64,000 nucleotides of DNA from Marinomonas algarum (GTDB taxonomy: Bacteria; Pseudomonadota; Gammaproteobacteria; Pseudomonadales; Marinomonadaceae), in assembly GCF_020532605.1 (NCBI RefSeq), contig NZ_JAJATW010000004.1, positions 1 through 64,000 of the forward strand, written 5' to 3'. Positions 37,712-48,019 of the stretch are shown piece after piece. A program made the position numbers and the translations under genes. A model generated the notes under the pieces. It was not told the origin of the DNA, made no database searches, and was given only the letters and a program-made list of their open reading frames with translations. The first letter of the stretch is position 1. Each line of letters begins with the position of its first letter.

Positions 37712-38470
37712 GTGGGACTCAATGAACGCCAAAATCAGATTTTAAATTGGGTGCAACAAGAAGACACCTTGCTGGTGGAAGACATGGTGACGCGCTTCGG
37801 CGTGTCCTCTCAGACGATTCGCAAAGACATTAATCAGCTGGCTGAGCGGCATTTGATTCGACGTACTCACGGCGGTATAGCACCGGTGTCCAGTACCGAG
37901 AATTTGCCTTTCGATCATCGACAGTTTTTAAACAGCGACGCCAAAGCCAACATTGCCGAGCAGGTTGCCAAGCTGATTCCCGATGGCGCCTCGGTGTTTT
38001 TGGGCATAGGCACCACGGTGGAATATGTCGCCAAAGCGCTGGTATCTCACCATGGTTTGCAAGTGTTCACCAATAACCTCACCGTGGCGAGTATTTTGGG
38101 CCAACACCCTGGAGTACGTGTGCGTGTATTGGCGGGTAAGTTGCGTCATCAGCATTATGATTTAGTCGGTGAAGACACGCTATCTGGCTTGCGCCAGTAT
38201 TATTTTGATTACGGCGTACTAGGTTGCGGGGGCATGGATGAAGCGCAAGGCATCTTAGATTTTGACCCCGATGAAGCCGCCGTCAGTCGTGTCTTAGTTG
38301 AGCAAAGTCGTTACAGCTTGCTGGTGGCCGATCGTCACAAATGGGGCCGCAAAGCCATGGCGCGAGTGACGCCATTTTCGTCAATTGACTGGCTATTCAG
38401 CGATGTGTTGACTCACTCCCAAACAGATTTGCTCACCGCCCATGGTGTGCAAATTCAACTTTGTTCGTAG
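37712..38470 (+). CDS. DeoR/GlpR-family transcriptional regulator
   Basis: A 252-residue regulator starting at GTG 37712, with AAGGA 6 nt upstream. The N-terminal HTH (about 5-60) contains the DeoR signature FGVSSQTIRKDINQLAERHL with RRTHGG. The C-terminal sugar-phosphate-sensing domain (about 75-250) has FLGIGTTVEYVAK and GCGGMDEAQGI. GlpR proteins respond to glycerol-3-phosphate, which fits the transporter context. It probably represses the ugp operon through the inverted repeat at 32635. Confidence 0.92.
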   Translation: MGLNERQNQILNWVQQEDTLLVEDMVTRFGVSSQTIRKDINQLAERHLIRRTHGGIAPVSSTENLPFDHRQFLNSDAKANIAEQVAKLIPDGASVFLGIGTTVEYVAKALVSHHGLQVFTNNLTVASILGQHPGVRVRVLAGKLRHQHYDLVGEDTLSGLRQYYFDYGVLGCGGMDEAQGILDFDPDEAAVSRVLVEQSRYSLLVADRHKWGRKAMARVTPFSSIDWLFSDVLTHSQTDLLTAHGVQIQLCS

Positions 38471-38477
38471 GAAGACC

Positions 38478-39329
38478 ATGACGATACCGGATTGCTCTGC
38501 TATTGCTTTGACAGAATTACCTCGTCAAGCCTGCCAAACGCTAGATTTTATTTTAACGGACTTTGATGACACCTTAACCTGGCAAGGGCAGTTGCCTGTT
38601 GCGACCTTGCAAGCGTTGTCTGCTTTGCGAGCCGATGGTATCAAAGTGATTCCCGTCACGGGCGGCTGCGCAGGTTGGTCGGACATGATTGCACGCACCT
38701 TGCCTGTGGACGGTGTGATTACCGAAGGCGGTGCTTGTTTTATTACCAATGCCTTGGTTGCAGGCCGTTCAGAGCCACAATTGACGTATCGCTTTTGGCG
38801 TGACGAGTCGTTGATGCGGGCGGAGCAGGCGCAGTTATTAGCCCAGGTCAAAAAAGTGCTCATGGATTTTCCCCGTTTGCGTTTGGCGCGGGATCAGTCT
38901 TACCGTTTGACCGACGTGGCGATTGATTACGCCCAAGACGTAAAACCCGCCGCCAGCGAAGAAAAAGAGGCGTGTCTGACGGCTCTTAAAGCATTGGGAT
39001 TAAATGCCAAAGCCAGCTCGATCCATATTAATGTTTGCGCCCCCGGATATGATAAATACACCATGGCTCAGCGTGTATTGCATGAATGGTATGGTTTAAA
39101 TAATGACGAGCAGGCCGAACGTGTGTTGTATGTGGGTGATGCACCAAACGACGAAAGCATGTTTGCTCGCTTTCCATTAAGCGTCGGTGTGGCGAACATT
39201 GCTCAGTATTTACCGATTATGCAACACAAGCCACGCTATCAAACGACGCAACCGGGTGGCTTGGGTTTTGCAGAACTGGCACAACAGGTATTATCACATC
39301 GAGCGGTATCATTTAAGGAGCAAAGATAA
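38478..39329 (+). CDS. HAD-superfamily (type IIB) phosphatase
   Basis: A 283-residue HAD hydrolase with nucleophile motif DFDDTLT, motif II VIPVTGG, and the acidic motif YVGDAPNDESMF, and a IIB-type cap between them. The arrangement, with SIHINVCAPGYDK, resembles mannosyl-3-phosphoglycerate and sucrose-6-phosphate phosphatases, so a phosphorylated sugar or glyceryl compound is a plausible substrate (inference). ATG 38478 has AGGA 5 nt upstream. It sits 7 bp after the DeoR gene, inside the apparent ugp operon. Confidence 0.85.
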   Translation: MTIPDCSAIALTELPRQACQTLDFILTDFDDTLTWQGQLPVATLQALSALRADGIKVIPVTGGCAGWSDMIARTLPVDGVITEGGACFITNALVAGRSEPQLTYRFWRDESLMRAEQAQLLAQVKKVLMDFPRLRLARDQSYRLTDVAIDYAQDVKPAASEEKEACLTALKALGLNAKASSIHINVCAPGYDKYTMAQRVLHEWYGLNNDEQAERVLYVGDAPNDESMFARFPLSVGVANIAQYLPIMQHKPRYQTTQPGGLGFAELAQQVLSHRAVSFKEQR

Positions 39330-39363
39330 GGATGGACCCCCAACAGGATAAACGAGGTCAGTT

Positions 39364-40584
39364 ATGACTACTCCTTTTCGTATTTGGCGTCGAATGACAA
39401 TGCCGGATTTAGTGCGTGTTCATCGCTATCAAAGTCTGCCGGAGCAGGGACCAAAGGTGCTGTTTTTCAGCGGTGGTTCGGCGCTCAACAAAATTAGCCG
39501 TGTTTTTAAGCAGTATTCCCATCATTCGGTGCATCTGGTGACGCCCTTTGATTCGGGCGGCAGTTCAGCGCGTTTACGAGCCGAGTTTGATATTCCTGCG
39601 GTGGGAGACCTGCGCAGTCGTTTAATGGCCTTGGCGGATGAAACCGTGATGGGGCAGCCGGAAGTGTATGATTTGTTTACCCATCGCTTAGCGCAAGAGG
39701 CTAAGCCACAGGCACTAAAAGATCAGCTCAACGCCCTAGTAATGGGAGAACACCCGTTAATTGTGCCGATCCCGAACCCGATGAAGGCGCTGATTCAAAC
39801 ACAGCTGGCGGTGACACAATCTCGTATTCAAGAAGACTTTGATTTGCGTGGTGCCAGTATTGGGAACTTGATTATGGCGGGTGGGTATCTCAACAATCAG
39901 CAACAGCTTGATCCCATTGTGTTTCTTTTTTCTCGTTTGATTAAATCCTTAGGGGAGGTGAAAACCACCTTAGATGCCAGTTTGCATCTCGGCGTCGAGC
40001 TCGAAAACGACGACATTGTTCTGGGGCAGCACCGCATCACGGGCAAGGAAACCTGTGTGTTGTCTAGCCCCATCAAGCGCATGTGGCTTAACCAAGGATT
40101 GCGTCATGTAAGGCCAACAAATCGTTTTATTGCCACGGATCGACAAGACGCCATTGAAAACGCGGATTTGATTTGTTATCCACCGGGCAGTTTCTACAGT
40201 AGCGTGTTGGCAAACTTACTTCCAGAAGGGGTGGGTCGCGCTATTTGCGCTAATCCAAACCCTAAGGTGTATTTACCTAACCTCGGTGTTGATCCAGAGC
40301 AGCGCGGATTATCACTGATGTCGTGTATCATGCGACTTGTCGCCGTTGTGAGTGATGATGTGAACAAGTCGGAAGCGGTCGATACGGGCGGCACAAAAGC
40401 AGTACCATTATTGGGTTCGGCATTAGATTATGTTCTACTCGACGATCATTATGACTACGGTGATCTTGATGAAACTCAACTGGATGCCATGAATATTACG
40501 GTTATTCGAACGCCATTAATTACCGATAAACCTGATAAATACGACGAGAAACGAGTGGCGCAAGCTTTATTATCCTTCGTATAA
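39364..40584 (+). CDS. YvcK/CofD-family protein, GAK-like subgroup
   Basis: A 406-residue member of the CofD/YvcK superfamily. Hallmarks are FFSGGSALNKIS, PFDSGGSSARLRAEFDIPA, GDLRSRLMALAD, GNLIMAGGYLNN and ICYPPGSFYSSVLANLLPEG. CofD transfers a phospho-lactyl-type group in F420 synthesis; YvcK binds UDP-sugars and affects gluconeogenesis. No F420 genes are seen here, so neither role can be assumed. It lies 34 bp after the HAD gene, with its own GAGG site 6 nt before the ATG, and is the last gene of the apparent ugp operon. Its presence with UgpABCEQ is unexpected. Confidence 0.82.
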   Translation: MTTPFRIWRRMTMPDLVRVHRYQSLPEQGPKVLFFSGGSALNKISRVFKQYSHHSVHLVTPFDSGGSSARLRAEFDIPAVGDLRSRLMALADETVMGQPEVYDLFTHRLAQEAKPQALKDQLNALVMGEHPLIVPIPNPMKALIQTQLAVTQSRIQEDFDLRGASIGNLIMAGGYLNNQQQLDPIVFLFSRLIKSLGEVKTTLDASLHLGVELENDDIVLGQHRITGKETCVLSSPIKRMWLNQGLRHVRPTNRFIATDRQDAIENADLICYPPGSFYSSVLANLLPEGVGRAICANPNPKVYLPNLGVDPEQRGLSLMSCIMRLVAVVSDDVNKSEAVDTGGTKAVPLLGSALDYVLLDDHYDYGDLDETQLDAMNITVIRTPLITDKPDKYDEKRVAQALLSFV

Positions 40585-40785
40585 ATCCTTTATATAAAAT
40601 ACATGGTTTGTTTTCATACGCACGTTATCTGTACCTGATGAGATTAGGGGCTATTTTGGGCGGTATAACGACGATAAAAGGCGAAGCAACCCGACGTCTT
40701 ACAAAATAAAACATAGGTAATATTAGAAACGACTCTTTAAGTGTCATAGTATGCACTTACCGCACCGATCAAAAAGAGATGGATA

Positions 40786-41805
40786 ATGAGTACAAGAGTA
40801 CTGATTTGTGACGATTCAAAAATTGCACGTAAACAGTTAGCAAGAGTATTACCAACAGACTGGTCGATAGAAGTCGAGTTTGCTGAACACGGTCAGCAGG
40901 CACTCGATATGATATCGGCGACGCCCTTCGATATTTTATTCCTTGACCTCAACATGCCGGTAAAGGATGGCTATGAAACATTAGACGCTTTGCGGTCTTT
41001 TGATCAGGTCCCTGCAGTGATTGTGGTATCGGGCGACATTCAGCCTCAAGCCATCGCACGGGTGAAGGAAATGGGGGCGATGGCGTTCCATAAGAAGCCC
41101 GCATCCGGTGAAGACCTACGTGCGTTATTACTGTCGTTGGGGCTATTTTCCGAGACAGAGCAGGTGTCTCATCCGTCGTCGCAACGTAATGATATCAATG
41201 CGGCTGAGCAATTCACACTGAACGAATGCCTACAGGAAGTCTCCAACGTTGCCATGGGGCACGCTGCCAAAGTGCTGGCCAATATGTTGAATGTTTTTAT
41301 CAAATTGCCTGTGCCTAAAGTCAATATTATCGAAGTCAGTGAATTGCAGATGGCACTCGATTACAGTGCGGGCGAAGAGAATGTCTCAGCCGTGTCTCAA
41401 GGCTTTGTCGGTTCGGGTGTGGCCTTTGAAAGCCTACTGATCTTTAACGACTCCAGTTTTCCTGATATGGCGACCTTGCTGCACGTGTCTGAAAAAATCG
41501 ACAGCGTAGTAGAAGTTGAGCTGCTGATGGACGTATCGTCCGTGTTAGTTGGCCCCTTTATCGATGCCTTTGGTAAACAGCTTAATATTGATTTTAGCCA
41601 TAGCCATCCTGAGTTAATTGCTCAGCACGCCAAGGTATCGGATTTAATCAATGCAAAAAAAGCCGCATGGCAACGTACTTTGGCCGTTGAAATTGTGTAT
41701 GAAGTGGAGAATTATCAAATCAGTTGCGATTTGATGCTGTTGTTCACGGAAGAATCCGTGCCAGTACTGGAAAACTTATTATCTTATTTGGTTGAGGAAG
41801 AATAG
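40786..41805 (+). CDS. Response regulator with CheC-like phosphatase domain
   Basis: A 339-residue protein. The N-terminal receiver (about 1-120) has the acidic pair D9-D10 and phospho-acceptor D54 in LFLDLNMPVKDG. The C-terminal part (about 145-335) is CheC/CheX-like. The first helix keeps the E-x2-N active-site pattern (ECLQEVSNVAMG). The matching second helix reads DVSSVLVGPF and lacks the Asn, so only one site seems active. Such proteins dephosphorylate CheY-type regulators. The next gene, a GGDEF cyclase, starts 4 bp later. Confidence 0.88.
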   Translation: MSTRVLICDDSKIARKQLARVLPTDWSIEVEFAEHGQQALDMISATPFDILFLDLNMPVKDGYETLDALRSFDQVPAVIVVSGDIQPQAIARVKEMGAMAFHKKPASGEDLRALLLSLGLFSETEQVSHPSSQRNDINAAEQFTLNECLQEVSNVAMGHAAKVLANMLNVFIKLPVPKVNIIEVSELQMALDYSAGEENVSAVSQGFVGSGVAFESLLIFNDSSFPDMATLLHVSEKIDSVVEVELLMDVSSVLVGPFIDAFGKQLNIDFSHSHPELIAQHAKVSDLINAKKAAWQRTLAVEIVYEVENYQISCDLMLLFTEESVPVLENLLSYLVEEE

Positions 41806-41809
41806 CATC

Positions 41810-42772
41810 ATGATCAGCAACGCAGAAGACATGATGGAACTGCATTGGCTGTTCGATATGCTGCAGCATATTGACGTAGGCCTAGTCGTTCTGGATGAGA
41901 ATTATGAAATCAAACTGTGGAACAGCTTCATGGAAAACCACAGCGGCGTCAGTTCTTCGATAGCCAAAGAGCGTTCCTTGTTTGATGTTTTTCCTACTAT
42001 TAATAAGCCGTGGCTTGAGCGTAAATTGGATAATGTTATTGCTTTGCGCACACCGATCTTTGTTTCTTGGGAGCAGCGTCCTCACCTTTTTCCTTTTAAA
42101 AGCTATCGGCCTATCACTAGCATGGCGGATAACATGTACCAAAACGTAGCATTACGTCCGATTAGCCATGTAGACGGAACAGTAAAGCACGTTTGTCTGG
42201 TGGTGTATGACGTGACGGACGTCGCGATTAATAAAGCGTCCTTATCCAGTGCCAACGACAAATTGGATCAGCTGAGTAAAATTGACCCGCTGACTCAATT
42301 ACACAACCGCGGCAGTCTTGACAAGATCCTTAAAAACACCTTTAACACGTTTCAAGTATCGCAAAAGCCATGTAGCTTGGTGATGTGTGATATCGATTTC
42401 TTTAAGAAAATCAACGATCAATATGGGCACCCAGTAGGGGACTCCGTTTTGAGGAAAGTGTCTCGTTTGATCGCATCGAACGTGCGCAGTTCCGATTTTG
42501 TCAGTCGCTACGGTGGGGAAGAGTTTGTTATTTTATTGCCGAATATCGATGTAGATGGCGCCTCTTTTTTCTGTGAAGCGGTACGCAAAAAGATTGCTGC
42601 GACCAAGATTATTTTACCAAACCAAGCCGGTGAGGTGTCGGTGACCATGAGCTTTGGCGTGTCCCAATTAAGCCCTTCTGACAAAAGCGTATCAGAGTGG
42701 CTCAATCGCTCAGATGCTGCCTTATATCAGGCTAAGGACAATGGCCGAAACCAATACGTTGCCGTGCGCTAG
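41810..42772 (+). CDS. PAS-GGDEF diguanylate cyclase
   Basis: A 320-residue cytoplasmic protein with an N-terminal PAS domain (about 10-140, starting FDMLQHIDVGLVVLDENYEI) and a GGDEF domain (about 155-318). The active-site motif is GGEEF in SRYGGEEFVILLPN; the substrate segment is DIDFFKKINDQYGH. It is coupled to the REC-CheC gene, which suggests that phospho-signalling feeds into c-di-GMP production. The ATG at 41810 is used rather than an upstream start inside the preceding gene. Confidence 0.92.
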   Translation: MISNAEDMMELHWLFDMLQHIDVGLVVLDENYEIKLWNSFMENHSGVSSSIAKERSLFDVFPTINKPWLERKLDNVIALRTPIFVSWEQRPHLFPFKSYRPITSMADNMYQNVALRPISHVDGTVKHVCLVVYDVTDVAINKASLSSANDKLDQLSKIDPLTQLHNRGSLDKILKNTFNTFQVSQKPCSLVMCDIDFFKKINDQYGHPVGDSVLRKVSRLIASNVRSSDFVSRYGGEEFVILLPNIDVDGASFFCEAVRKKIAATKIILPNQAGEVSVTMSFGVSQLSPSDKSVSEWLNRSDAALYQAKDNGRNQYVAVR

Positions 42773-42804
42773 GGTGTCTGTGACCCCTTGTCGGTGAGGC
42801 GAGA

Positions 42805-43281
42805 TCAAACAGGATAAAGTGCGCTGAGTGTCCCTTTGTCGCGCTCACCGAGTAAACAGACACCTTCTGGATCAATCAAAACACGTCCCATCATGGCTTC
42901 TCGACCGAGCAGCATCCGATAGCCCATGCTGTCTCGGTTTGTCAGGGTAACCTCTGCGTCCCATGTGGTGTTGCCCAACGTCAAAGGGATGCGAATGACA
43001 GGACGACTTTCTTTATCACCACTGGAACTTTTGATGACGCGATGATCCACCAAGGGGGCTTCGCAGTGGATGGTGACTTTTTTATTTTTCTGCAGCGGGT
43101 GAACATCAAAACGCACCCAGTGTTCATCCTCACGTAAAAAGCGCACAATATTAATCGCATGTATCGACGAAGTTTTAGCGCCTGAATCAACGCGAGCTTT
43201 AATGGCTGGAATCCCAAGGGATAAAAAAGCACACCATTCGTCATTGCCGATGAGCATTTTTTCTGCGTTTTGTGGATTCAT
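42805..43281 (-). CDS. RimB-like retropepsin-type protease (ATP-dependent zinc protease family)
   Basis: A 158-residue protein of the family named ATP-dependent zinc protease (PF05618). The fold is retropepsin-like, with the catalytic Asp in KARVDSGAKTSSIHA. Further family stretches are EVTLTNRDSMGYRMLLGRE and LIDPE. Members such as RimB trim poly-glutamate tails added by RimK; no rimK is present in this window. ATG 43281 is preferred because the GTG at 43293 abuts the Shine-Dalgarno-like AAGG. Confidence 0.82.
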   Translation of the reverse strand: MNPQNAEKMLIGNDEWCAFLSLGIPAIKARVDSGAKTSSIHAINIVRFLREDEHWVRFDVHPLQKNKKVTIHCEAPLVDHRVIKSSSGDKESRPVIRIPLTLGNTTWDAEVTLTNRDSMGYRMLLGREAMMGRVLIDPEGVCLLGERDKGTLSALYPV

Positions 43282-43528
43282 AAAATATAACACCTTCTCA
43301 AATGAGCACAGAGATCTGAATTAAGACACCGTAGCGAAAAACCGTCATCATGGTTGAAACGGTCAATAAATTTCCGTGTTTATAGCCCAAAAGAGGGGGT
43401 AGGTTAAGCGTTATTTTCTTTAAATATAAGCAATCTTCTCAGTAAAATGGCTTGTATCAGCATAAGCTATTGTAATCGTGTTATCTAAAGTTAATATGGG
43501 CGTACAAAAATACTTATTGGAGTGGTTA

Positions 43529-44452
43529 ATGAACGGCCGACTGATGCAAGAGTTGGAAGTCTTGGGGGGAGAAATCCGCCCTGCAAGCTTAAAAAAGTGT
43601 GATGAAATCCTCATTGAACAACCCGGCTATCGCGCCGCAATCGCACTTTGGGGTGGGCATCTGGAGAGCTTTGTTCCGACAGGTCAGGAAGATCTTTTGT
43701 TTCAATCTGAAAATTTAGGTGGTGAAGGGCGCTTTAGTCGTCGCCATTTTGGTGTGCCTGTTTGTTGGCCTTGGTTTGGTGCTCATGAAACACAAAGTGA
43801 TCTACCTAATCACGGTTTGGCGCGTTATTTTCGTTGGGAATTGATCGAGGCGGGTCGCTTCAAAAATGGCGACGTCAAAATTGTGATTCGCTTGGCATCA
43901 GAAGATCACCCATTGATCGAAGAAATGTGGCCACAAGCCTTTGAGTTGCGTCAGGTGTTTCGTTTTTCCAGTAAGGGTTTCCGCATTAATTTCTCTGCCG
44001 CAAACTTATCAGACCAGCCGATGGTCATCAGTGAGGCGCTCCATACCTATTTCCACGTATCAGACAACACAACGACGGAAGTTCATGGTCTTGAAGGGGT
44101 GATGTATGTGGATAAATTTGACGATAACCGACAAACGGAACAAATGGGGGCCATATCCCCTTGTGATACGTTAGACCGTGTCTATGAGTCCGCGCCGGAT
44201 GGCTGTCAAATTGTTGACCCTGGATTACAGCGTAAACTGGTTGTGAGCACAGAAGGGAGTCAAAATACCGTTTTGTGGAATCCGGGTAAGAAGCTGGCGA
44301 AAAAGCGCACAGACATGGAGGACGAGGACTATCGTCACTTTGTGTGTGTCGAAGCGGCTAATGCGCTTGATGACGTGTATAAGATTCCAGCTGGTGGCAT
44401 TCACCAACTGAAACTGAAAGTCAGGCACAAGCCTCTAGACCTCGAAGACTAA
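43529..44452 (+). CDS. D-hexose-6-phosphate mutarotase (YeaD-like)
   Basis: A 307-residue aldose-1-epimerase-fold enzyme. Typical YeaD features are HLESFVPTGQEDLLF, GVPVCWPWFGAH, NHGLARYFRWELIE, the catalytic His in ALHTYFHVSD, and VCVEAAN near the end. It interconverts anomers of glucose-6-phosphate and related hexose phosphates. GGAG lies 6 nt before the ATG at 43529; the frame from 43478 adds 17 unsupported residues. It converges with the crc-like gene. Confidence 0.92.
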   Translation: MNGRLMQELEVLGGEIRPASLKKCDEILIEQPGYRAAIALWGGHLESFVPTGQEDLLFQSENLGGEGRFSRRHFGVPVCWPWFGAHETQSDLPNHGLARYFRWELIEAGRFKNGDVKIVIRLASEDHPLIEEMWPQAFELRQVFRFSSKGFRINFSAANLSDQPMVISEALHTYFHVSDNTTTEVHGLEGVMYVDKFDDNRQTEQMGAISPCDTLDRVYESAPDGCQIVDPGLQRKLVVSTEGSQNTVLWNPGKKLAKKRTDMEDEDYRHFVCVEAANALDDVYKIPAGGIHQLKLKVRHKPLDLED

Positions 44453-44471
44453 TCGCAGCAGATGCTTCACT

Positions 44472-44510
44472 CGACTAGACTCACTTTATCAACCCCAGTG
44501 AGTCTAGTCG
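44472..44510. terminator. 13-bp inverted repeat between convergent genes
   Basis: CGACTAGACTCAC and GTGAGTCTAGTCG form a perfect 13-bp stem with a 13-nt loop. It fills the gap between the convergent mutarotase and crc-like genes and probably ends both transcripts, although it lacks a T-run. Confidence 0.55.
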
Positions 44511-44514
44511 ATGA

Positions 44515-45291
44515 TTAATCGATCGTGTATTCCATGATCAAAGGTGCATGATCGGAAAAACGCTGACCTTTATAGATAGTGCCACCTTGGATAAGATTTT
44601 TGATGCCAGGTGTGGCGATCTGATAATCCAATCGCCCCCCTTCATCTAACTTCCAAGCACGCTCGTAATCTGGCCACCAAGTGTATTGTTTATCCTGCTT
44701 GTTGACTTGACGAAACGCGTCAATATATTCCAGTTCATTGAAAATCTCGTTGATCCACTTTCGCTCTTCTGGCAAAAAGCCGGAGTTGCGCTGATTAACG
44801 AACCAACTGCTGACATCGATCGGTGAGCGAGCCACGTTTGCTGTACCACAAAAAATAAACTCACGACGCTTACGGCGGGTTTTGATTAAGTGGTTTTTGA
44901 ACCCTTCCATAAAGCGATATTTATGCTCTTGCAGGGCTTCTTCGTGGTTTGAACCATGAGGCGTCAAAAAAGCACCAATGCTGACCTTCTCAAAATCCGC
45001 TTGAATAAAGCGTCCTTCAAAGTCGCATTCAGGAAAGCCCATACCCGTCATAATCGCTTTGGGCATAGTTTTACTGTAAATAGCAACGCCTGCTTGCTCT
45101 GGGTTTTCCATAGAGTCAAAAAAATACGTATTGTATCCTGGTGGGAAGAATACGCTGTCGGTGAGTGTTCGCTCGTCGGCTTGTATGTCTTGTAGACACA
45201 CAACATCTGCGTCCTGACGAACCATCCATTCAAAAAAGCCGCGATCTGCTGCTTGTTGTATACCGTTTACATTAAGGCTGATGACCTTCAT
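44515..45291 (-). CDS. crc: Crc-like protein of the exonuclease III/AP endonuclease fold
   Basis: A 258-residue exonuclease III-fold protein. It keeps the Asn of LNVNGIQ, the Asp of GGRLDYQ and the SDH of FSDHAPLI. However, the catalytic Glu of LQE is Asp (VVCLQDIQ), and the GDxN loop is CGTAN, with the key Asp replaced by Thr. This pattern and the divergent neighbour pyrE match Crc of Pseudomonas, a non-catalytic protein that works with Hfq in catabolite repression. The stretches NPEQAGVAIYSK and KRREFIFCG also fit. It is somewhat closer to the active enzyme than Pseudomonas Crc is, so residual nuclease activity cannot be excluded. Confidence 0.82.
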   Translation of the reverse strand: MKVISLNVNGIQQAADRGFFEWMVRQDADVVCLQDIQADERTLTDSVFFPPGYNTYFFDSMENPEQAGVAIYSKTMPKAIMTGMGFPECDFEGRFIQADFEKVSIGAFLTPHGSNHEEALQEHKYRFMEGFKNHLIKTRRKRREFIFCGTANVARSPIDVSSWFVNQRNSGFLPEERKWINEIFNELEYIDAFRQVNKQDKQYTWWPDYERAWKLDEGGRLDYQIATPGIKNLIQGGTIYKGQRFSDHAPLIMEYTID

Positions 45292-45409
45292 TTCTGGTCC
45301 CTATCGTTCCTAGCCGTGTGTTATATTAGCGCCTATCCAATGTTGGCATGGCTTTGCTCGTTCTTGGCGGCGCTGTGTTTTGTATTATTTTTATCTTTCT
45401 GGAGTTGGC

Positions 45410-46057
45410 ATGAAACCTTACCAAAGAGACTTTATCGAATTCGCTATCGAACAAAATGTGTTGCGATTCGGCGAATTTACGCTTAAATCTGGTCGCGTAA
45501 GCCCGTATTTCTTCAACGCTGGCCTGTTTAGCTCTGGCCAAGCATTAGCAAAACTAGGTCGCTTTTACGCTACCTCATTAATGGAAGCCAAGGTACCATT
45601 TGATGTTCTATTTGGACCCGCTTACAAAGGCATTCCGTTAGCCACCACGACCTCAGTCGCCCTGTATGATCATCATAATGTAGATACACCATACGTTTTC
45701 AACCGTAAAGAAGCAAAAACTCACGGAGAAGGGGGGTCTCTCGTTGGTGCTCCTCTGGCTGGCCAAGTGATGATCATCGACGATGTGATCACCGCAGGCA
45801 CCGCTATACGCGAAGTCATGACCATCATCCAAGACGCCAATGCCGTGCCAGCCGGTGTGCTGATTGCTCTGGACCGTCAAGAGCGCGGCCAAGGTGAATT
45901 GTCCGCTATTCAAGAAGTCGAACGCGACTTTGGCATGTCTGTCATTAGCATCGTTTCTTTGCACGACATCATGACCTATCTAGAAGAACAAGATTCTCCT
46001 GAGTTCACTCAACACCTAGAAGCCGTAAAAGCGTATCGTCAGCAATACGGCATCTAA
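45410..46057 (+). CDS. pyrE: Orotate phosphoribosyltransferase
   Basis: A 215-residue pyrimidine-biosynthesis enzyme that joins orotate and PRPP to give OMP. The PRPP-binding motif is [16 protein letters not shown]. Other conserved parts are [15 protein letters not shown], the Lys loop [10 protein letters not shown] and [17 protein letters not shown] lies 5 nt before the ATG at 45410. It is divergent from crc, with a 118-bp shared upstream region. Confidence 0.97.
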   Translation: MKPYQRDFIEFAIEQNVLRFGEFTLKSGRVSPYFFNAGLFSSGQALAKLGRFYATSLMEAKVPFDVLFGPAYKGIPLATTTSVALYDHHNVDTPYVFNRKEAKTHGEGGSLVGAPLAGQVMIIDDVITAGTAIREVMTIIQDANAVPAGVLIALDRQERGQGELSAIQEVERDFGMSVISIVSLHDIMTYLEEQDSPEFTQHLEAVKAYRQQYGI

Positions 46058-46096
46058 TAGTGTATCACCCGTTAAAAGTATCCGTAATTCTATACA

Positions 46097-46690
46097 TTAA
46101 CGGTTTAGCATCAAGCTTTGGGCCAGTACGGCCCACTGCTGTTGCCACATGTCCATGGGCTTCACACTGAATCCACTGCGCACATAATGGCGAATCTTTC
46201 CTTCCACTACGGCAATCAAGACGTTGGCACAGGGTGCAACCCCCATTGCTGGACGCAATCCTTGTTTTAAATCCGCTTCACGAATGACCTGTTTTAGCTG
46301 AGTTTCGATACGATCAAATACTTGCGTGATTCGTGTACGCAATCGTTCTGTCTCTCCAACGAGTGCATCGGCCGTCAGCAAACGACACAGCCCTGGGTTT
46401 TGTTCCGCAAAGCCGAGTATGAGGGTGATGATCATTTCTACGCGCATCAGCACATGGCTTTCTTCTTGAACAATGCGATGAATACGAGAGAATAGGCTTT
46501 CCTCGATAAACTCGATTAAGCCTTCGAACATCTTTGCCTTACTCGGAAAATGACGGTACAAAGCGGCTTCCGACACACCGACTTGTTTTGCTAAAGCGGC
46601 GGTAGTGATGCGTGCCCCAGAGCTGTTTTCTAGCATGTGGGCGAGGGCTTGCAGTATTTCGGTGCGACGGTCGTTTTTTTTGCTGCTCAT
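46097..46690 (-). CDS. slmA: Nucleoid occlusion factor SlmA (TetR family)
   Basis: A 197-residue TetR-fold DNA-binding protein. The HTH spans about residues 27-60 (ITTAALAKQVGVSEAALYRH). The SlmA-specific features include FPSKAKMFEGLIEFIEESLF and ADALVGETERLRTRI. SlmA binds chromosomal sites and blocks FtsZ assembly over the nucleoid. Its place between pyrE and dut is as in E. coli. Confidence 0.95.
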   Translation of the reverse strand: MSSKKNDRRTEILQALAHMLENSSGARITTAALAKQVGVSEAALYRHFPSKAKMFEGLIEFIEESLFSRIHRIVQEESHVLMRVEMIITLILGFAEQNPGLCRLLTADALVGETERLRTRITQVFDRIETQLKQVIREADLKQGLRPAMGVAPCANVLIAVVEGKIRHYVRSGFSVKPMDMWQQQWAVLAQSLMLNR

Positions 46691-46748
46691 TCTTGAATCC
46701 AGTTTTTTACCTATACGGTACGAAGTGTTGTGTTTTGATTAACAACAC

Positions 46749-48019
<1,271 letters not shown>

